In this document: one piece after another, positions 36,075 to 45,715 of the stretch | Numbering within the stretch: the first letter of the stretch is position 1 | Layout: every line of letters starts with the position of its first letter | Source of the DNA: an uncultured Rhodospirillales bacterium | GTDB taxonomy: Bacteria > Pseudomonadota > Alphaproteobacteria > Acetobacterales > Acetobacteraceae | Reading direction: 5' to 3' | Assembly: GCA_903924855.1 (NCBI GenBank) | Contig: CAIYCW010000017.1 | Span: forward strand, 19,951-83,950 | DNA length: 64,000 nucleotides | Translations under genes and position numbers: made by a program | Notes under the pieces: generated by a model | Databases searched by the model: none | The model's input: the letters and a program-made list of their open reading frames with translations, nothing else | Told to the model about the DNA's origin: nothing

Positions 36075-37403
36075 CTAACCCGCGCCCTGGGCCCAGGCGG
36101 CCAGCGTGGGGCGCAGGCGGCGAAGGGTGGCCTGGGTGGCGGTCTCCTGCAGGCACAGCACAGCGAGGATCGCCAGCAGGCTGGTTGCGATCCCCCACCA
36201 CAGCGCCTCGAAGCCGAGCCAGGCGAGGCCTGCCAGGGCGTTGGTGTCTGGCCGCACGTCGAGTGAGATCAGCATGGCGTTGAAGAAATCCCGCTGCAGC
36301 ACGAGGACGATGGCGGCGAGCAGCAGGCGCATGCCACCGCGCAACGGGCAGGCGGGCAGGGAAGCCTGAACGGACAGCAGTCCCGGCAGGCACAGCAGCA
36401 GCAGAATGCCGCGATAGCCGGCGCTTGGGCCGGTGAAAAAACAGCCGGCGATCAGCGCGCAGCCGAGGAACAGCCGTGCCTTCTGCCAATCGGCCAGGCC
36501 TGCCAGGCTGGCGCGCAAGGCGTTCGAGCGGATCAGCCCTGCCATGTTGAGGCAGGAGGCCAGCACCAGCATGCCTGCAACCGCCCCCAGAAACAGATGC
36601 TGGTTGAGGAAATCCAGCTTCATGGTCGGGGCGAGCAGGTGGACGATCGGGGCGGTGGCAAGTCCCGCATAGCGCGGCAGCTGTTGCGCGCTGAACACGT
36701 CTCCGAAGAACACCGTGCCGGGTATGTTGTGGGCGGCGCGCGGCAATTCGGCGGCAAACGCCCAGACGAAGGCCGCGATCGCGCCCAGCATCACTGTGCT
36801 GATCGCAATCGCGCGCGCCGGACGCTCCCGCAGCACGCAAGCGCAGGTGACCAGCGGGTAGAATTTCAGCAGCCCTGCCAGCAGCAACCCGCCATAGGCC
36901 GCAAGCCGCGCCGGCGGGCTGCTTGTCAGGCCGTGGGCTGCGAGCAGGCAGACCAGGTAGATCACCACATCGAGATTGCCGCGCTCGATGGCGAACAGGC
37001 TGAGGGAGGAGAAGGCGCAGGCCGCACAGATCAGTAGGGTCCGTGCATCCCGCCGTGGCGGCAGCCAGGCGAGTGACAGCGCGTAGAGCAGCGACAGCGC
37101 CAGGCCCAGCGCCAGCGACCAGCTGCGATCGATTGCCAGAAAGCTGAAGCGCAGCCACAGCGGCGAGTAGTTCATCGGCCGGTTCAGCTGGTCGCACGGA
37201 TTGCTGGCATAGACATCCACGCCCTGCTGCCAGCAGCGCGTGGTGGTGAGCACCGATTCCAGATCGATGAACGGGGTGCGGATCGGGTTGACGATCAGAT
37301 GCCGCATCACGCGCAGATAAAGCTCGACATCGCTGGCGTAGAGCGCCGCAGCCAGCGTCAGCAGGAGCACGCCGATCAGGGGCAGGATGGCGCTATGCCG
37401 CAT
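36075..37403 (-). CDS. GT-C-type membrane glycosyltransferase (GT87/DUF2029-like), downstream paralogue
   Basis: A 442-residue polytopic protein with about ten membrane segments; start MRHSAILPLIGVLL overlaps the stop of its paralogue. A first periplasmic loop carries FIDLESVLTTTRCWQQGVDVYASNPCDQ with an acidic residue early in the loop, as in polyprenyl-phosphate-sugar-dependent mannosyltransferases. A much longer out-of-frame extension through the upstream gene exists but is not coding. It presumably transfers a lipid-linked sugar on the periplasmic face. Confidence 0.8.
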   Translation of the reverse strand: MRHSAILPLIGVLLLTLAAALYASDVELYLRVMRHLIVNPIRTPFIDLESVLTTTRCWQQGVDVYASNPCDQLNRPMNYSPLWLRFSFLAIDRSWSLALGLALSLLYALSLAWLPPRRDARTLLICAACAFSSLSLFAIERGNLDVVIYLVCLLAAHGLTSSPPARLAAYGGLLLAGLLKFYPLVTCACVLRERPARAIAISTVMLGAIAAFVWAFAAELPRAAHNIPGTVFFGDVFSAQQLPRYAGLATAPIVHLLAPTMKLDFLNQHLFLGAVAGMLVLASCLNMAGLIRSNALRASLAGLADWQKARLFLGCALIAGCFFTGPSAGYRGILLLLCLPGLLSVQASLPACPLRGGMRLLLAAIVLVLQRDFFNAMLISLDVRPDTNALAGLAWLGFEALWWGIATSLLAILAVLCLQETATQATLRRLRPTLAAWAQGAG

Positions 37404-38773
37404 CAGGCCGGCACTTTGTGCGGCGTTGCGGCCGTGGCGCCAAGCGGTGCTGTGCCCAGGCCCCAGCTTGCCAGCCCGGCCAGGCGGCCCTGCAGCGCGT
37501 TCTGCAACGCGGCCTCCTGCAGGCAGAGCACGCCGAGCACGGCCAGCAGGGACGAGGCGATCCACCACCACAGGACCTGCATGCCGATCCAGATCAGCCC
37601 GGCCGGCGCGTGGTTGTCGATCCGGGCGTGCAGGGACATCCACAGCCCGGTGAGCAGCAGCATCTGCATGACGATGACGATGGCAGCCAGCAGCAGCCGC
37701 ACGACACGCCGCATGGAGCCGGGCGGGAGAGCCTGTTGCAGGCTCAGCAGCCCTGGCAGGCAGAGCAGCAGGAAGATGCCGCGATAGGCGTAGCTGGGCC
37801 CGCTGAAGAAACACCCGCCGATCAGGGCACAGCCCAGAAACAGCCTGGCCCGCATCTCGCCCCGCAGCCCGGCCAGGGTGCGTCGCAATGTGGCGGTGCC
37901 GCAGAGGGCTGCGATGTTGAGCCCGGAGAGCAGCAGCAACGCGGCCAGCACGGCGGCCTTGAACCCCGCCTGGCTGAGAAACGCCGTGCCGATTCCGGGG
38001 GCCAGAAAATGCACCACGGGTGTTGCGGTGACACTCAGGAAACGCGGCAACAGGCTGGCGCCGACCATGATCTCGAAATACTCGGCATCCGGAATGTTGT
38101 GCAGGGCACGGGGCAGCTCGTCCGCAAACACCACTGCAAACAGGGCCACCACGCAGGCGATGGCGGTGCCGATCGCCACGGCCCGGCGCGGCTTCTCCCG
38201 CAGCACGGCAAGGCAGGTGACCAGCGGATAGAATTTCAACAATCCGCCCAGCAGCAACCCGCCATAGGCGGCAAGCCGGATCGGCGCTGCCTGGGTCAGG
38301 CCCTGTGCCGCGAGCAGGCAGATCAGATAGATCAGCACATCCATGTTGCCACGCTCGATGCCCAGCAGGCTGACGCTGGAGAAGGCGCAGGCGGCGCAGA
38401 TCAGCAGCGTTGCGACGTCCCGCCTTGGCGGCAGCCAGGCCAGGGAGATCGCGTAGAGCACACTGAGCACCACACCCATCGGCAGGGACCAGCCTCGGTC
38501 GATCGCCAGCACCGAAAAACGCAGCCAGAGCGGCGAATAGTTCATCGGGCGGTTCATCTGGTCGCACGGATTGCTGGCATAGACGTCCACGCCCATCTGC
38601 CAGCATCGCGTGGTGGTCAGCACCGATTCCAGATCGATGAACGGTGTCCAGTAGGGCACCGCCATCAGATGCCGCATCACGCGCATGTAGAGCTCGCCAT
38701 TGCCCGCATACAGCGCGCCCCCCGCGACAAGCAGCGCGAGGCCGGCCACGGGCAGAATGGCGCGCCTGATCAT
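37403..38773 (-). CDS. GT-C-type membrane glycosyltransferase (GT87/DUF2029-like), upstream paralogue
   Basis: A 456-residue protein highly similar to its downstream neighbour along the whole length: shared blocks include FIDLESVLTTTRCWQ, GVDVYASNPCDQ, RPMNYSPLWLRFS, LLICAACAFSS and LLKFYPLVTC. This is a tandem duplication that has since diverged. It overlaps the UDP-xylose synthase gene by one base and its paralogue by four bases. Confidence 0.8.
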   Translation of the reverse strand: MIRRAILPVAGLALLVAGGALYAGNGELYMRVMRHLMAVPYWTPFIDLESVLTTTRCWQMGVDVYASNPCDQMNRPMNYSPLWLRFSVLAIDRGWSLPMGVVLSVLYAISLAWLPPRRDVATLLICAACAFSSVSLLGIERGNMDVLIYLICLLAAQGLTQAAPIRLAAYGGLLLGGLLKFYPLVTCLAVLREKPRRAVAIGTAIACVVALFAVVFADELPRALHNIPDAEYFEIMVGASLLPRFLSVTATPVVHFLAPGIGTAFLSQAGFKAAVLAALLLLSGLNIAALCGTATLRRTLAGLRGEMRARLFLGCALIGGCFFSGPSYAYRGIFLLLCLPGLLSLQQALPPGSMRRVVRLLLAAIVIVMQMLLLTGLWMSLHARIDNHAPAGLIWIGMQVLWWWIASSLLAVLGVLCLQEAALQNALQGRLAGLASWGLGTAPLGATAATPHKVPA

Positions 38774-39735
38774 CAGCCGGCCGGCTGCCCGCGCAGCAGA
38801 TTGTCGAAATAGGCGATCGTCTTGCCCAGGCCCTGGTCGAGCGCCACGCTCGGCTCCCAGTTCAGCAGACGGCGCGCGAGCGTGATGTCCGGGCAGCGCT
38901 GCAGCGGGTCGTCCTGCGGGAGCGGGCGGAAGACGATCCTGGATTTCGAGCCGGTGAGGGCAATGACGCGTTCGGCCAGGGCGCGGATCGGCAGTTCCTC
39001 GGGGTTGCCGAGATTGACCGGGCCGGTGACGCCTTTTTCGGTGCCCATCATGGTGACGATGCCGCGGATCAGATCATCCACATAGCAGAAGGCGCGGGTC
39101 TGGGTGCCTTCGCCGTAGAGGGTGATGTCCTCGCCGCGCAGGGCCTGGACGATGAAGTTGGACACAACGCGCCCGTCATCGGGGTGCATGCGCGGGCCAT
39201 AGGTGTTGAAGATGCGGATCACCTTGATGTCCACGCCGTGCTGGCGGTGATAATCGAAGAACAGCGTCTCGGCGCAGCGCTTGCCCTCGTCGTAGCAGGC
39301 GCGCGGGCCCAGCGTGTTGACGCTGCCGCGGTAATCCTCGCGCTGCGGATGCACCTCCGGATCGCCGTAGATCTCGGACGTGCTGGCCTGCAGCACGCGC
39401 GCCTTCACCCGCTTGGCCAGGCCCAGCATGTTGATGGCGCCGATCACGCTGACCTTCGTGGTCTGCACCGGGTCGAACTGGTAGTGCACCGGCGAGGCGG
39501 GGCAGGCGAGGTTGTAGATCTCGTCCACCTCCACAAAGAGCGGGAAGGTGATGTCGTGGCGCAGCAGCTCGAAGCGCGGATGCGGCAGCAGATGGGCGAT
39601 GTTCTCCTTCCGCCCGGTGAAGAAATTGTCCACACAAAGTACGTCATGTCCCGCGGCGATCAGGGTCTCGCACAGATGCGAGCCGAGAAAACCCGATCCG
39701 CCGGTGACGAGAACACGCTTGGTGACAAGGCTCAT
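38773..39735 (-). CDS. UDP-glucuronate decarboxylase (UDP-xylose synthase)
   Basis: A 320-residue extended SDR. Cofactor loop [14 protein letters not shown]-specific [27 protein letters not shown], active-site [10 protein letters not shown] and Y-x3-K ([11 protein letters not shown]), and [21 protein letters not shown]. Known reaction: UDP-glucuronate to UDP-xylose. It sits between a polyprenyl-phosphate-type GT2 and two GT-C proteins, which suggests that a pentose is built into a surface glycan. Confidence 0.93.
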   Translation of the reverse strand: MSLVTKRVLVTGGSGFLGSHLCETLIAAGHDVLCVDNFFTGRKENIAHLLPHPRFELLRHDITFPLFVEVDEIYNLACPASPVHYQFDPVQTTKVSVIGAINMLGLAKRVKARVLQASTSEIYGDPEVHPQREDYRGSVNTLGPRACYDEGKRCAETLFFDYHRQHGVDIKVIRIFNTYGPRMHPDDGRVVSNFIVQALRGEDITLYGEGTQTRAFCYVDDLIRGIVTMMGTEKGVTGPVNLGNPEELPIRALAERVIALTGSKSRIVFRPLPQDDPLQRCPDITLARRLLNWEPSVALDQGLGKTIAYFDNLLRGQPAG

Positions 39736-39779
39736 GGCGGGTCAATTCCTTGATGGGTCGGCGATGGCTGGCGTGCGGA

Positions 39780-40751
39780 TCAGGCGGCGTCCGGGCGGGG
39801 CAGCAGGGTGTGGATGGTGCGGACGAACTGTGGCAGCAGGGCGATGGGCTGGGCGCCGGGCTGGCTGCGTGTGGCCAGCATCTGCACGGCGGCGACCAGG
39901 CAGATCAGAATGGCCTGGACGAACAGGATCGCCGATGCGCCCAGCACGGTGGAGGCCCAGCCCGGCGTTGCGAGATCGGTGAACAGGCGCATGCACAGCA
40001 CCACAATGCCGATCGTGGCCACGCCCACCCCGATCAGCGAGGCCAGCAGCAGCAGGCGGGCGAAGACATGGTCGGAGAACACCGCGAACGCGCTCAGCCC
40101 ATGCGCCACCAGGGATGGCATGTTCATGCTGGACTGGCCGGCATAGCGGGTGGTGCGGTCGGTCGGCACGCTGATCAGCCTGATGCGCGCGCGCAGCAAG
40201 GTGGCCGCCAGATGGTTCCAGGTGTCCGCCATATGGGCGAGCCGGTAGGCGGCATCCGGGCCGAGCAGGCAGAAATTGCCGAAATCGATGCGCTTGCCGA
40301 CGAGCATGCGAAACAGGGCCTGGTAGGCGGCGTAGCCGGCGCGGAACTTTGCGCCCTCCGAACGGCGGGCACGCTCGGCGACCACGGCGGCGGCGGTCTG
40401 GCCTTCGATCGCCTGGATCAGGCGGGGGATCTCGGCCGGATTGTCCTCCCCGTCGCAATCCATCACCAGCACGAAGGCGCCGGGCTTGCGGGTGACGGCG
40501 GTGGAGATGCCAAGGGCGATGGCGCGCTGATGGCCCACATTGCAGGCCAGCTGCACCACATCGACCGCGGCAATGCTGCCGCCGCCCAGCTCTAAGACGA
40601 GGGTTGCATCTCCGGTGCGGGCCGAGCCGTCATCGACGATCAGCACGCTGAGACGGCATCCGTCCGGCAGGGCCAGGCGATCGATGTTGCCCAGCAGAAT
40701 CCGGCAACTTTCCCAATCGTTCAGAACGGGAGTGACGATAACCAGATCCAT
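39780..40751 (-). CDS. Family 2 glycosyltransferase with C-terminal membrane segments (polyprenyl-phosphate glycosyltransferase-like)
   Basis: Start set at MDLVIVTPVLNDWE (323 residues). The N-terminal GT-A domain has IVDDGSA and the D-x-D-like LVMDCDGED. Two hydrophobic spans in the last 100 residues anchor it in the inner membrane, as in DPM1/ArnC-type enzymes that make polyprenyl-phosphate sugars on the cytosolic face. It is the first gene of a four-gene operon with the UDP-xylose synthase and GT-C proteins, so it could charge the lipid carrier those enzymes use. Confidence 0.85.
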   Translation of the reverse strand: MDLVIVTPVLNDWESCRILLGNIDRLALPDGCRLSVLIVDDGSARTGDATLVLELGGGSIAAVDVVQLACNVGHQRAIALGISTAVTRKPGAFVLVMDCDGEDNPAEIPRLIQAIEGQTAAAVVAERARRSEGAKFRAGYAAYQALFRMLVGKRIDFGNFCLLGPDAAYRLAHMADTWNHLAATLLRARIRLISVPTDRTTRYAGQSSMNMPSLVAHGLSAFAVFSDHVFARLLLLASLIGVGVATIGIVVLCMRLFTDLATPGWASTVLGASAILFVQAILICLVAAVQMLATRSQPGAQPIALLPQFVRTIHTLLPRPDAA

Positions 40752-40820
40752 GCGCTGCCCCAATCCGACCATTTCTCCGTCGCACAAAGCGCAGGATGCG
40801 ACAAGTGACAGAGGTTTGTG

Positions 40821-41915
40821 TCAGACGTTGAAACGGAACAAGAGGATATCGCCGTCCTTGACCACGTATTCCTTGCCTTCGATGCGCACCTTGCCGGCCT
40901 CCTTGGCGCCCTGCTCGCCCTTGTAGGCGACGAAATCGTCATAGGCGGTGGTTTCGCAGGCGATGAAGCCGCGCTCGAAATCGTTGTGGATGACGGCTGC
41001 GGCCTGGGGTGCCTTGGTGCCGCGCACGATGGTCCAGGCGCGGGCCTCCTTGGGGCCGACGGTGAAATAGGTGATCAGCCCGAGCAGGGCGTAGCCTTCG
41101 CGGATGACGCGATCGAGGCCGCTATCGGTGAGGCCGAGGCCTTCGAGGAATTCGCCGCGATCGGCATCCGGCAGCTGGCTGACCTCGGCCTCGATGGCGG
41201 CGGAGACCACGACGTGGCGGGCGCCATGTTCGGCGGCACGTTGCGCCACGCGCTCGGAGAAGGCGTTGCCGGTGGCGGCCGAGGCTTCCTCGACATTGCA
41301 GACATAGAGGATGGGTTTGGAGGTCATCAGCTGCAGGCGCTTCGCGGCCTCCCGGTGCTCTGGGGCGATGGCGGTGCGGGCCATGCGGCCGGCCTGCAGG
41401 GCTGTCAGGATCGGCTCCATCAGCTCGACCTGGGCCTGTGCCTCCTTGTCCCCGCCGCGGGCCTTTTTCTGCAAAGCGGGCAGGCGTTTCTCCAGACTGT
41501 CCAGATCGGCGAGCATCAGCTCGGTCTCGACCGTCTCGGCGTCTCGGATCGGATCGACGCTGCCTTCGACATGGGTGACGTCCGGGTCTTCGAAGCAGCG
41601 CAGCACGTGGACGATGGCGTCCACCTCGCGGATATTGGCGAGGAACTGGTTGCCGAGGCCTTCGCCTTTCGACGCGCCGCGGACCAGCCCCGCGATGTCG
41701 ACGAATTCAAGGCTGGTGGGGACGGTGGTTTTGGATTTGCCGATGATGGTCAGCATGTCCAGCCGTTTGTCCGGCACGGCGACGCGGCCGACATTGGGCT
41801 CGATGGTGCAGAACGGGTAGTTCGCCGCCTGGGCTGCGGCCGTTGCCGTCAGCGCGTTGAAAAGCGTGGATTTGCCAACGTTGGGCAGACCAACGATGCC
41901 GCAATTGAAGCCCAT
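40821..41915 (-). CDS. ychF: Redox-regulated ATPase YchF (Obg family)
   Basis: A 364-residue P-loop protein. G1 GLPNVGKST at the N-terminus, G3 [17 protein letters not shown], and the NVEEA motif in place of canonical NKxD, which explains ATP preference. The C-terminal TGS domain holds [15 protein letters not shown] and [10 protein letters not shown]. The start MGFNCGIVG shares one base with the pth stop. The pth-ychF pairing is widely conserved in bacteria. Confidence 0.96.
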   Translation of the reverse strand: MGFNCGIVGLPNVGKSTLFNALTATAAAQAANYPFCTIEPNVGRVAVPDKRLDMLTIIGKSKTTVPTSLEFVDIAGLVRGASKGEGLGNQFLANIREVDAIVHVLRCFEDPDVTHVEGSVDPIRDAETVETELMLADLDSLEKRLPALQKKARGGDKEAQAQVELMEPILTALQAGRMARTAIAPEHREAAKRLQLMTSKPILYVCNVEEASAATGNAFSERVAQRAAEHGARHVVVSAAIEAEVSQLPDADRGEFLEGLGLTDSGLDRVIREGYALLGLITYFTVGPKEARAWTIVRGTKAPQAAAVIHNDFERGFIACETTAYDDFVAYKGEQGAKEAGKVRIEGKEYVVKDGDILLFRFNV

Positions 41916-42493
41916 TATCTCGCATCCTGTGTCAGCAGCGCCATGCGCGTCATGAAATCCTCGGCCTTGCCGGCGGCGAGCAGGGGCGCGCAATCGGCCA
42001 GCGCGTCAAGCAACGAATTCAAGTCGGCCTGCTCGGCCTTGGCAAAATCGCTCAGCACGTGGCCGTGTACGCGGTCCTTGTGGCCGGGATGGCCGATCCC
42101 CAGCCGCACGCGCCAGTAATCCTGGCTGCCCAGCATCTTGTCCATCGAACGCAGCCCGTTATGGCCGGCCGCCCCGCCGCCCTTTTTCACCCGGACCTTG
42201 AACGCCACGAGATCCAGCTCGTCGTGAAAGGCGGTGATGGCCTCGGTGGGCAGTTTGTAGAAGGCGGCGGCCGGCTGCACCGATTCACCAGACAGATTCA
42301 TGTAGGTGAGCGGCTTGAGCGCCACGATGCGCTCGCCGCCCAGATTGCCTTCGGCCACCAGACCCTTGAAACGCTGCCGCCACGGGCTGAACCCGTGGCG
42401 GTGTGCGATGGCATCAAGCGCCATGAAGCCGATATTGTGCCGCTGCTTTGCCATCCCGGGCTCAGGGTTGCCCAGGCCGACCCACAGCAACAT
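41915..42493 (-). CDS. pth: Peptidyl-tRNA hydrolase
   Basis: A 192-residue enzyme that recycles peptidyl-tRNA. The catalytic His is in KQRHNIGFMALD, followed by LKPLTYMNLSGESV, then FHDELDLVAFKVRVKKGGGAAGHNGLRS with the conserved Asp and Asn. Lies 9 bases after rplY on the same strand, forming rplY-pth-ychF. Confidence 0.97.
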   Translation of the reverse strand: MLLWVGLGNPEPGMAKQRHNIGFMALDAIAHRHGFSPWRQRFKGLVAEGNLGGERIVALKPLTYMNLSGESVQPAAAFYKLPTEAITAFHDELDLVAFKVRVKKGGGAAGHNGLRSMDKMLGSQDYWRVRLGIGHPGHKDRVHGHVLSDFAKAEQADLNSLLDALADCAPLLAAGKAEDFMTRMALLTQDAR

Positions 42494-42502
42494 GGCTTCC
42501 TC

Positions 42503-43156
42503 TTACTTCTTGGCGGCCGGCTTGGCGGCAGCCTTGCCCTTGCCCTTGACCGGAGCGGCCGCGGCTTCGGCGCCGGCTGCTGCTTCCATGCCCTTGGTCG
42601 GCGCCACGGAGGCGATGACGAAGTTGGGCTCGAGATTGGTGGGCTTGGCACCATCCGTGCCCTTGAGGTCGTTCCAACGGATGTTGGCGTTGACTTCCAG
42701 GCCGGTGAGGTCGGCGGTGAAGGCTTCCGGCACGTTGTCCGGATCGCACAGGCATTCGACCGAGCTGTGCACCACGTTCATCACGCCGCCGCGCTTGATG
42801 CCCGGGCTCAGCAATTCGTTGACGAAGCGGACCTTGACGAAGACGCGGATCGGCTCGCCGGCGGCGAGGCGCTGGAAGTCCACGTGCTGGGCCTTGTCGG
42901 TGACCTTGTGGAACTGAATCTCGCGCATGATCACGCGCTCGACGCGATCCCCGAACTTCACTTCGTACAGGCGCGAACGCCAGCCGCCGCGGCCGAGTTC
43001 ACGGGTGATGATGCGGGGGTCGAGTTGCACCAAGGCAGGGTCCTGCTTGGCGCCATAGATCACGGCGGGAACCATTCCCTGCCGGCGAGATGCGCGTGCT
43101 GCCCCCTTACCTGCATTCGCGCGCAGCTCGGCCTCAATCGTTGTCACGTTGGCCAT
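42503..43156 (-). CDS. rplY: 50S ribosomal protein L25/general stress protein Ctc
   Basis: A 217-residue long-form bL25. The N-terminal 5S rRNA-binding domain (KGAARASRRQGMVPAVIYG, FHKVTDKAQHVDF) is followed by the TL5/Ctc C-terminal domain (HSSVECLCDPDNVPEAFTADLTGLEV). An Ala/Lys-rich basic tail of about 30 residues ends the protein. The start MANVTTIEAELR at 43156 is chosen, since the longer frame upstream is unrelated to the family. Confidence 0.96.
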   Translation of the reverse strand: MANVTTIEAELRANAGKGAARASRRQGMVPAVIYGAKQDPALVQLDPRIITRELGRGGWRSRLYEVKFGDRVERVIMREIQFHKVTDKAQHVDFQRLAAGEPIRVFVKVRFVNELLSPGIKRGGVMNVVHSSVECLCDPDNVPEAFTADLTGLEVNANIRWNDLKGTDGAKPTNLEPNFVIASVAPTKGMEAAAGAEAAAAPVKGKGKAAAKPAAKK

Positions 43157-43331
43157 GTGTCTGCTCCATATAACGCGCCGGCCTCCAGGGGTGCCGACGC
43201 AGCCGCGCGGTGTAGCGGATCGGTCATGGTGGCGCAACGGGCGGGTGCGAAAAACGCGGCTGGGATGCAGAATTGCCGCGCGGTTGATGCGGGTGGCACG
43301 GGGTTTTGGGGGGAGGGGGTGATGGTGGCGC

Positions 43332-44540
43332 ATGCCCGACAGCCGCCACGATCTGCTCTGGACCACCCCAAGCCGCGCCAAGCAGGATGGGCCGGAGCCT
43401 GCGCCGGTTGCGGATGCCGTGGCGGAGAGGCTGGCGTTTCGCGTCATCGGCCATGTGGGGGGCAGTTACAGCCTGGCGTCCGTGAACCGGGACATGGCGC
43501 TGGCCCTGGCCGCGCACTGCCCCGGGCGGGTGCGGCTGCAGACCGTGCCGGGCGCCACCTTGCGGGAGTGGCGCGATGTGCCGAAGGCGATGCGCGGGCG
43601 GGTGCTGCGGCTTGGGCTGCAGCGCCTGCCGCGGCAGGCGGTTGAGGTTGCGATCTCGCAGCATTATCCGCTGCACGTGCCAAGGCGGCGTGCGGCGGTG
43701 AATTTGGCGTGCTTCTTCTGGGAGGAGAGCCTGGTTCCGGCGGCGACCATCGCCCTGCTGAACACGGGGTTTGATGCGGTGCTGGCGCCATCTTGCTTTG
43801 TGGCGGAGGCGCTGCGCGGCTCTGGCTTGCGCGTGCCGGTGCGTGTGGTGGGGTTGGCGCCGGATCTGGCGCCGTTCCAGGCGCTGCGGCCGCATCACCC
43901 GGGCGATGGGATCACGCGGTTTTTGCATGTTTCGTCAGGCTTTCCGCGCAAGGGGGTGGATGTGCTGCTCGCCGCCTATGGGCTTGCGTTTCGCCGGGCG
44001 GACCCTGTGCATCTGACCATCAAGACCTTTCCCAATCCGCACAATGACGTGGCGGCGCAGCTGGCGCGGTTGCGGGCGCGCGATCCGCATTATCCGGCGG
44101 TCGAGCTGATCGATGCCGATCTGCCGGCGGCTGCGATGCCGGCCCTTTATGCGCGGGCCCAGGTGATGGTGCTGCCGAGCCGGGGGGAGGGGTTCAACCT
44201 GCCGGCGGCGGAGGCGATGGCGGCAGGGCTTGCGGTGATTGTGAGCGAGGTGGGCGGGCATGCGGATTTCTGCACGCAGGAAACGGCGCGGCTGATTGCC
44301 TGCAGGCTTACCCCGTCCGGCTCGCATGTGGCGGGGGCGGGATCGCTCTGGGCGGAGCCGGATGTGGGCAATCTGGCGGCGGCCCTGCGCGAGGCGGTGC
44401 AGGCGCCGGCTTCGGCGCGGGGGCGGATTGCCCGGGCCCGCGCGGTGGTGGCGGAGATGACGGGGGAGCGCTGGGTGGGGCGGATTGCGGCTGTGGCAGC
44501 GGAGATCTGGCGGCAGCGCCAGGCGCCCGGCCTGTCTTAA
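43332..44540 (+). CDS. Family 4 glycosyltransferase
   Basis: A 402-residue soluble GT-B enzyme. The C-terminal donor domain is typical: FLHVSSGFPRKGVDVLLAAY, then VMVLPSRGEGFNLPAAEAMA, holding the E-x7-E motif, then VGGHADFC. The N-terminal acceptor domain is variable. It stands alone on the plus strand upstream of the rfb genes and may add a sugar to LPS or a related glycan. Confidence 0.88.
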   Translation: MPDSRHDLLWTTPSRAKQDGPEPAPVADAVAERLAFRVIGHVGGSYSLASVNRDMALALAAHCPGRVRLQTVPGATLREWRDVPKAMRGRVLRLGLQRLPRQAVEVAISQHYPLHVPRRRAAVNLACFFWEESLVPAATIALLNTGFDAVLAPSCFVAEALRGSGLRVPVRVVGLAPDLAPFQALRPHHPGDGITRFLHVSSGFPRKGVDVLLAAYGLAFRRADPVHLTIKTFPNPHNDVAAQLARLRARDPHYPAVELIDADLPAAAMPALYARAQVMVLPSRGEGFNLPAAEAMAAGLAVIVSEVGGHADFCTQETARLIACRLTPSGSHVAGAGSLWAEPDVGNLAAALREAVQAPASARGRIARARAVVAEMTGERWVGRIAAVAAEIWRQRQAPGLS

Positions 44541-44926
44541 GCCTGCTCACCGGGTGATGCGCAAACAGATGCGCCGCGGCGTTTCGCCGTGCGCCAGCCA
44601 TGACGACCGGGTGGTGGGAGCTGACAGCGCCATCGCAACGTCCGGCAGCCGCGGCCAGAGGCGGCTTCCGCTTGGCGCCGGCGAAGCCGGTAAGCCCCTG
44701 ACGCAGCTTTGACATCGAGAGCGAGGCTGACATCGGATCAATGCCCGGGTGAATGCCGATCTGGGACAGAATCTTGCTTGTATATATATTTTTAAAATGG
44801 AGCCTGCTTGTCGTGCCTTTTATTTTTGCTGGGTGATCCTCTGGAATCTGATCTGTTGTAAGAGTTAGGGCGTTGTTGTTTTGATGCGCCTTGTCTAAAT
44901 TTATCATATCGATCGGGGGTGGTACG
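44541..44926. other. Intergenic region between GT4 gene and rfbF remnant
   Basis: No gene is supported. The first half is G+C-rich like the surroundings; the second half, from about 44770, is clearly A/T-rich (for example TATATATATTTTTAAAAT near 44782). A 28-base segment at 44726-44753 is nearly repeated at 49874. On the minus strand both copies read I/F-H/Y-P/Q-GI-D/N-PMSA, so they could be remnants of related coding sequence. Confidence 0.5.
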
Positions 44927-45715
44927 GTGCCTCGTGCAGTGACGACCGCAGTGATCCTTGCCGGAGGGCTGGGGACGCGGCTGATGGAGGAGACGGATCG
45001 TATTCCAAAGCCGATGGTGGAAATCGGCGGCCGACCTATTTTGTGGCATATCATGAAGATGTATGAAGCTCATGGTATCAAGCAATTCATAATATGCCTT
45101 GTATAAAAGGGTTATATTATTAAAGAATTTTTTGCAAATTACTATCTTCATCAGACCGATGTGACGTTCTCGATCAAAGACAACGTATCAACCATGCATG
45201 AGGGAACGCCTGAGCCTTGGACGGTGACTTTGATCGACACGGGAGAAACCACCATGACCGGTGGTCGCCTGCGGCGCATTCGCGACCGTCTGGGGGACCG
45301 GCCGTTTTGTGCGACTTACAGTGACGCTGTCAGCACAGTGGATATCTCAAGCGCCATCGACTTCCACCTGGCCCATGGCAAGCTTGCCACCGTCACTGCG
45401 GTGCGCCCGCCGGCGCGGTTCGGCGCGCTCAAGCTGGAGGGCGATCGCGTGGAGGGATGGGTCGAAAAGCCGATTGGCGATGGGCAATGGATCAATGGCG
45501 GCTTCTTTGTCTTCTCGCCCGCAGCCTTGGACTACATCGACGGCGACCATGTGGCGTTGGAGGAGCAGCCGCTTGAACGCCTCACCCGGGACGGAGAATT
45601 GATGGCGTGGCGTCATGAAGGGTTTTGGCACCCGATGGACACGCTGCGCGAGAAGCGCCAGCTCGAAGCCCTCTGGGCCTCCGGCAGCCCGCCATGGGTC
45701 AATCCGGCAGGATGA
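44927..45715 (+). pseudogene. rfbF: Glucose-1-phosphate cytidylyltransferase, interrupted by an in-frame stop
   Basis: Likely start GTG at 44927 (44891 TTG is an alternative). The nucleotidyltransferase start [16 protein letters not shown] and [20 protein letters not shown] are intact. Then an in-frame TAA at 45104-45106 replaces the Tyr expected in the family C-C-G-Y-K-G-Y segment. The same frame continues without shift through KGYIIKEFFANYYLHQTDVT to the normal C-terminus HEGFWHPMDTLREK. The metal-site block usually reading YGDGVSD is YSDAVST here, which suggests further decay. The 3' end overlaps rfbG by 4 bases. A sequencing error could mimic the stop but not the altered catalytic block. 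Confidence 0.8.

Noticed and set aside
36075..38606. An 843-codon minus-strand open frame spanning both GT-C genes
   Set aside because: The upstream half is the antisense-free shift frame of the neighbouring GT-C gene, rich in Arg and low in hydrophobic residues. The real protein starts at the ATG at 37403, which begins a normal membrane protein matching its paralogue.
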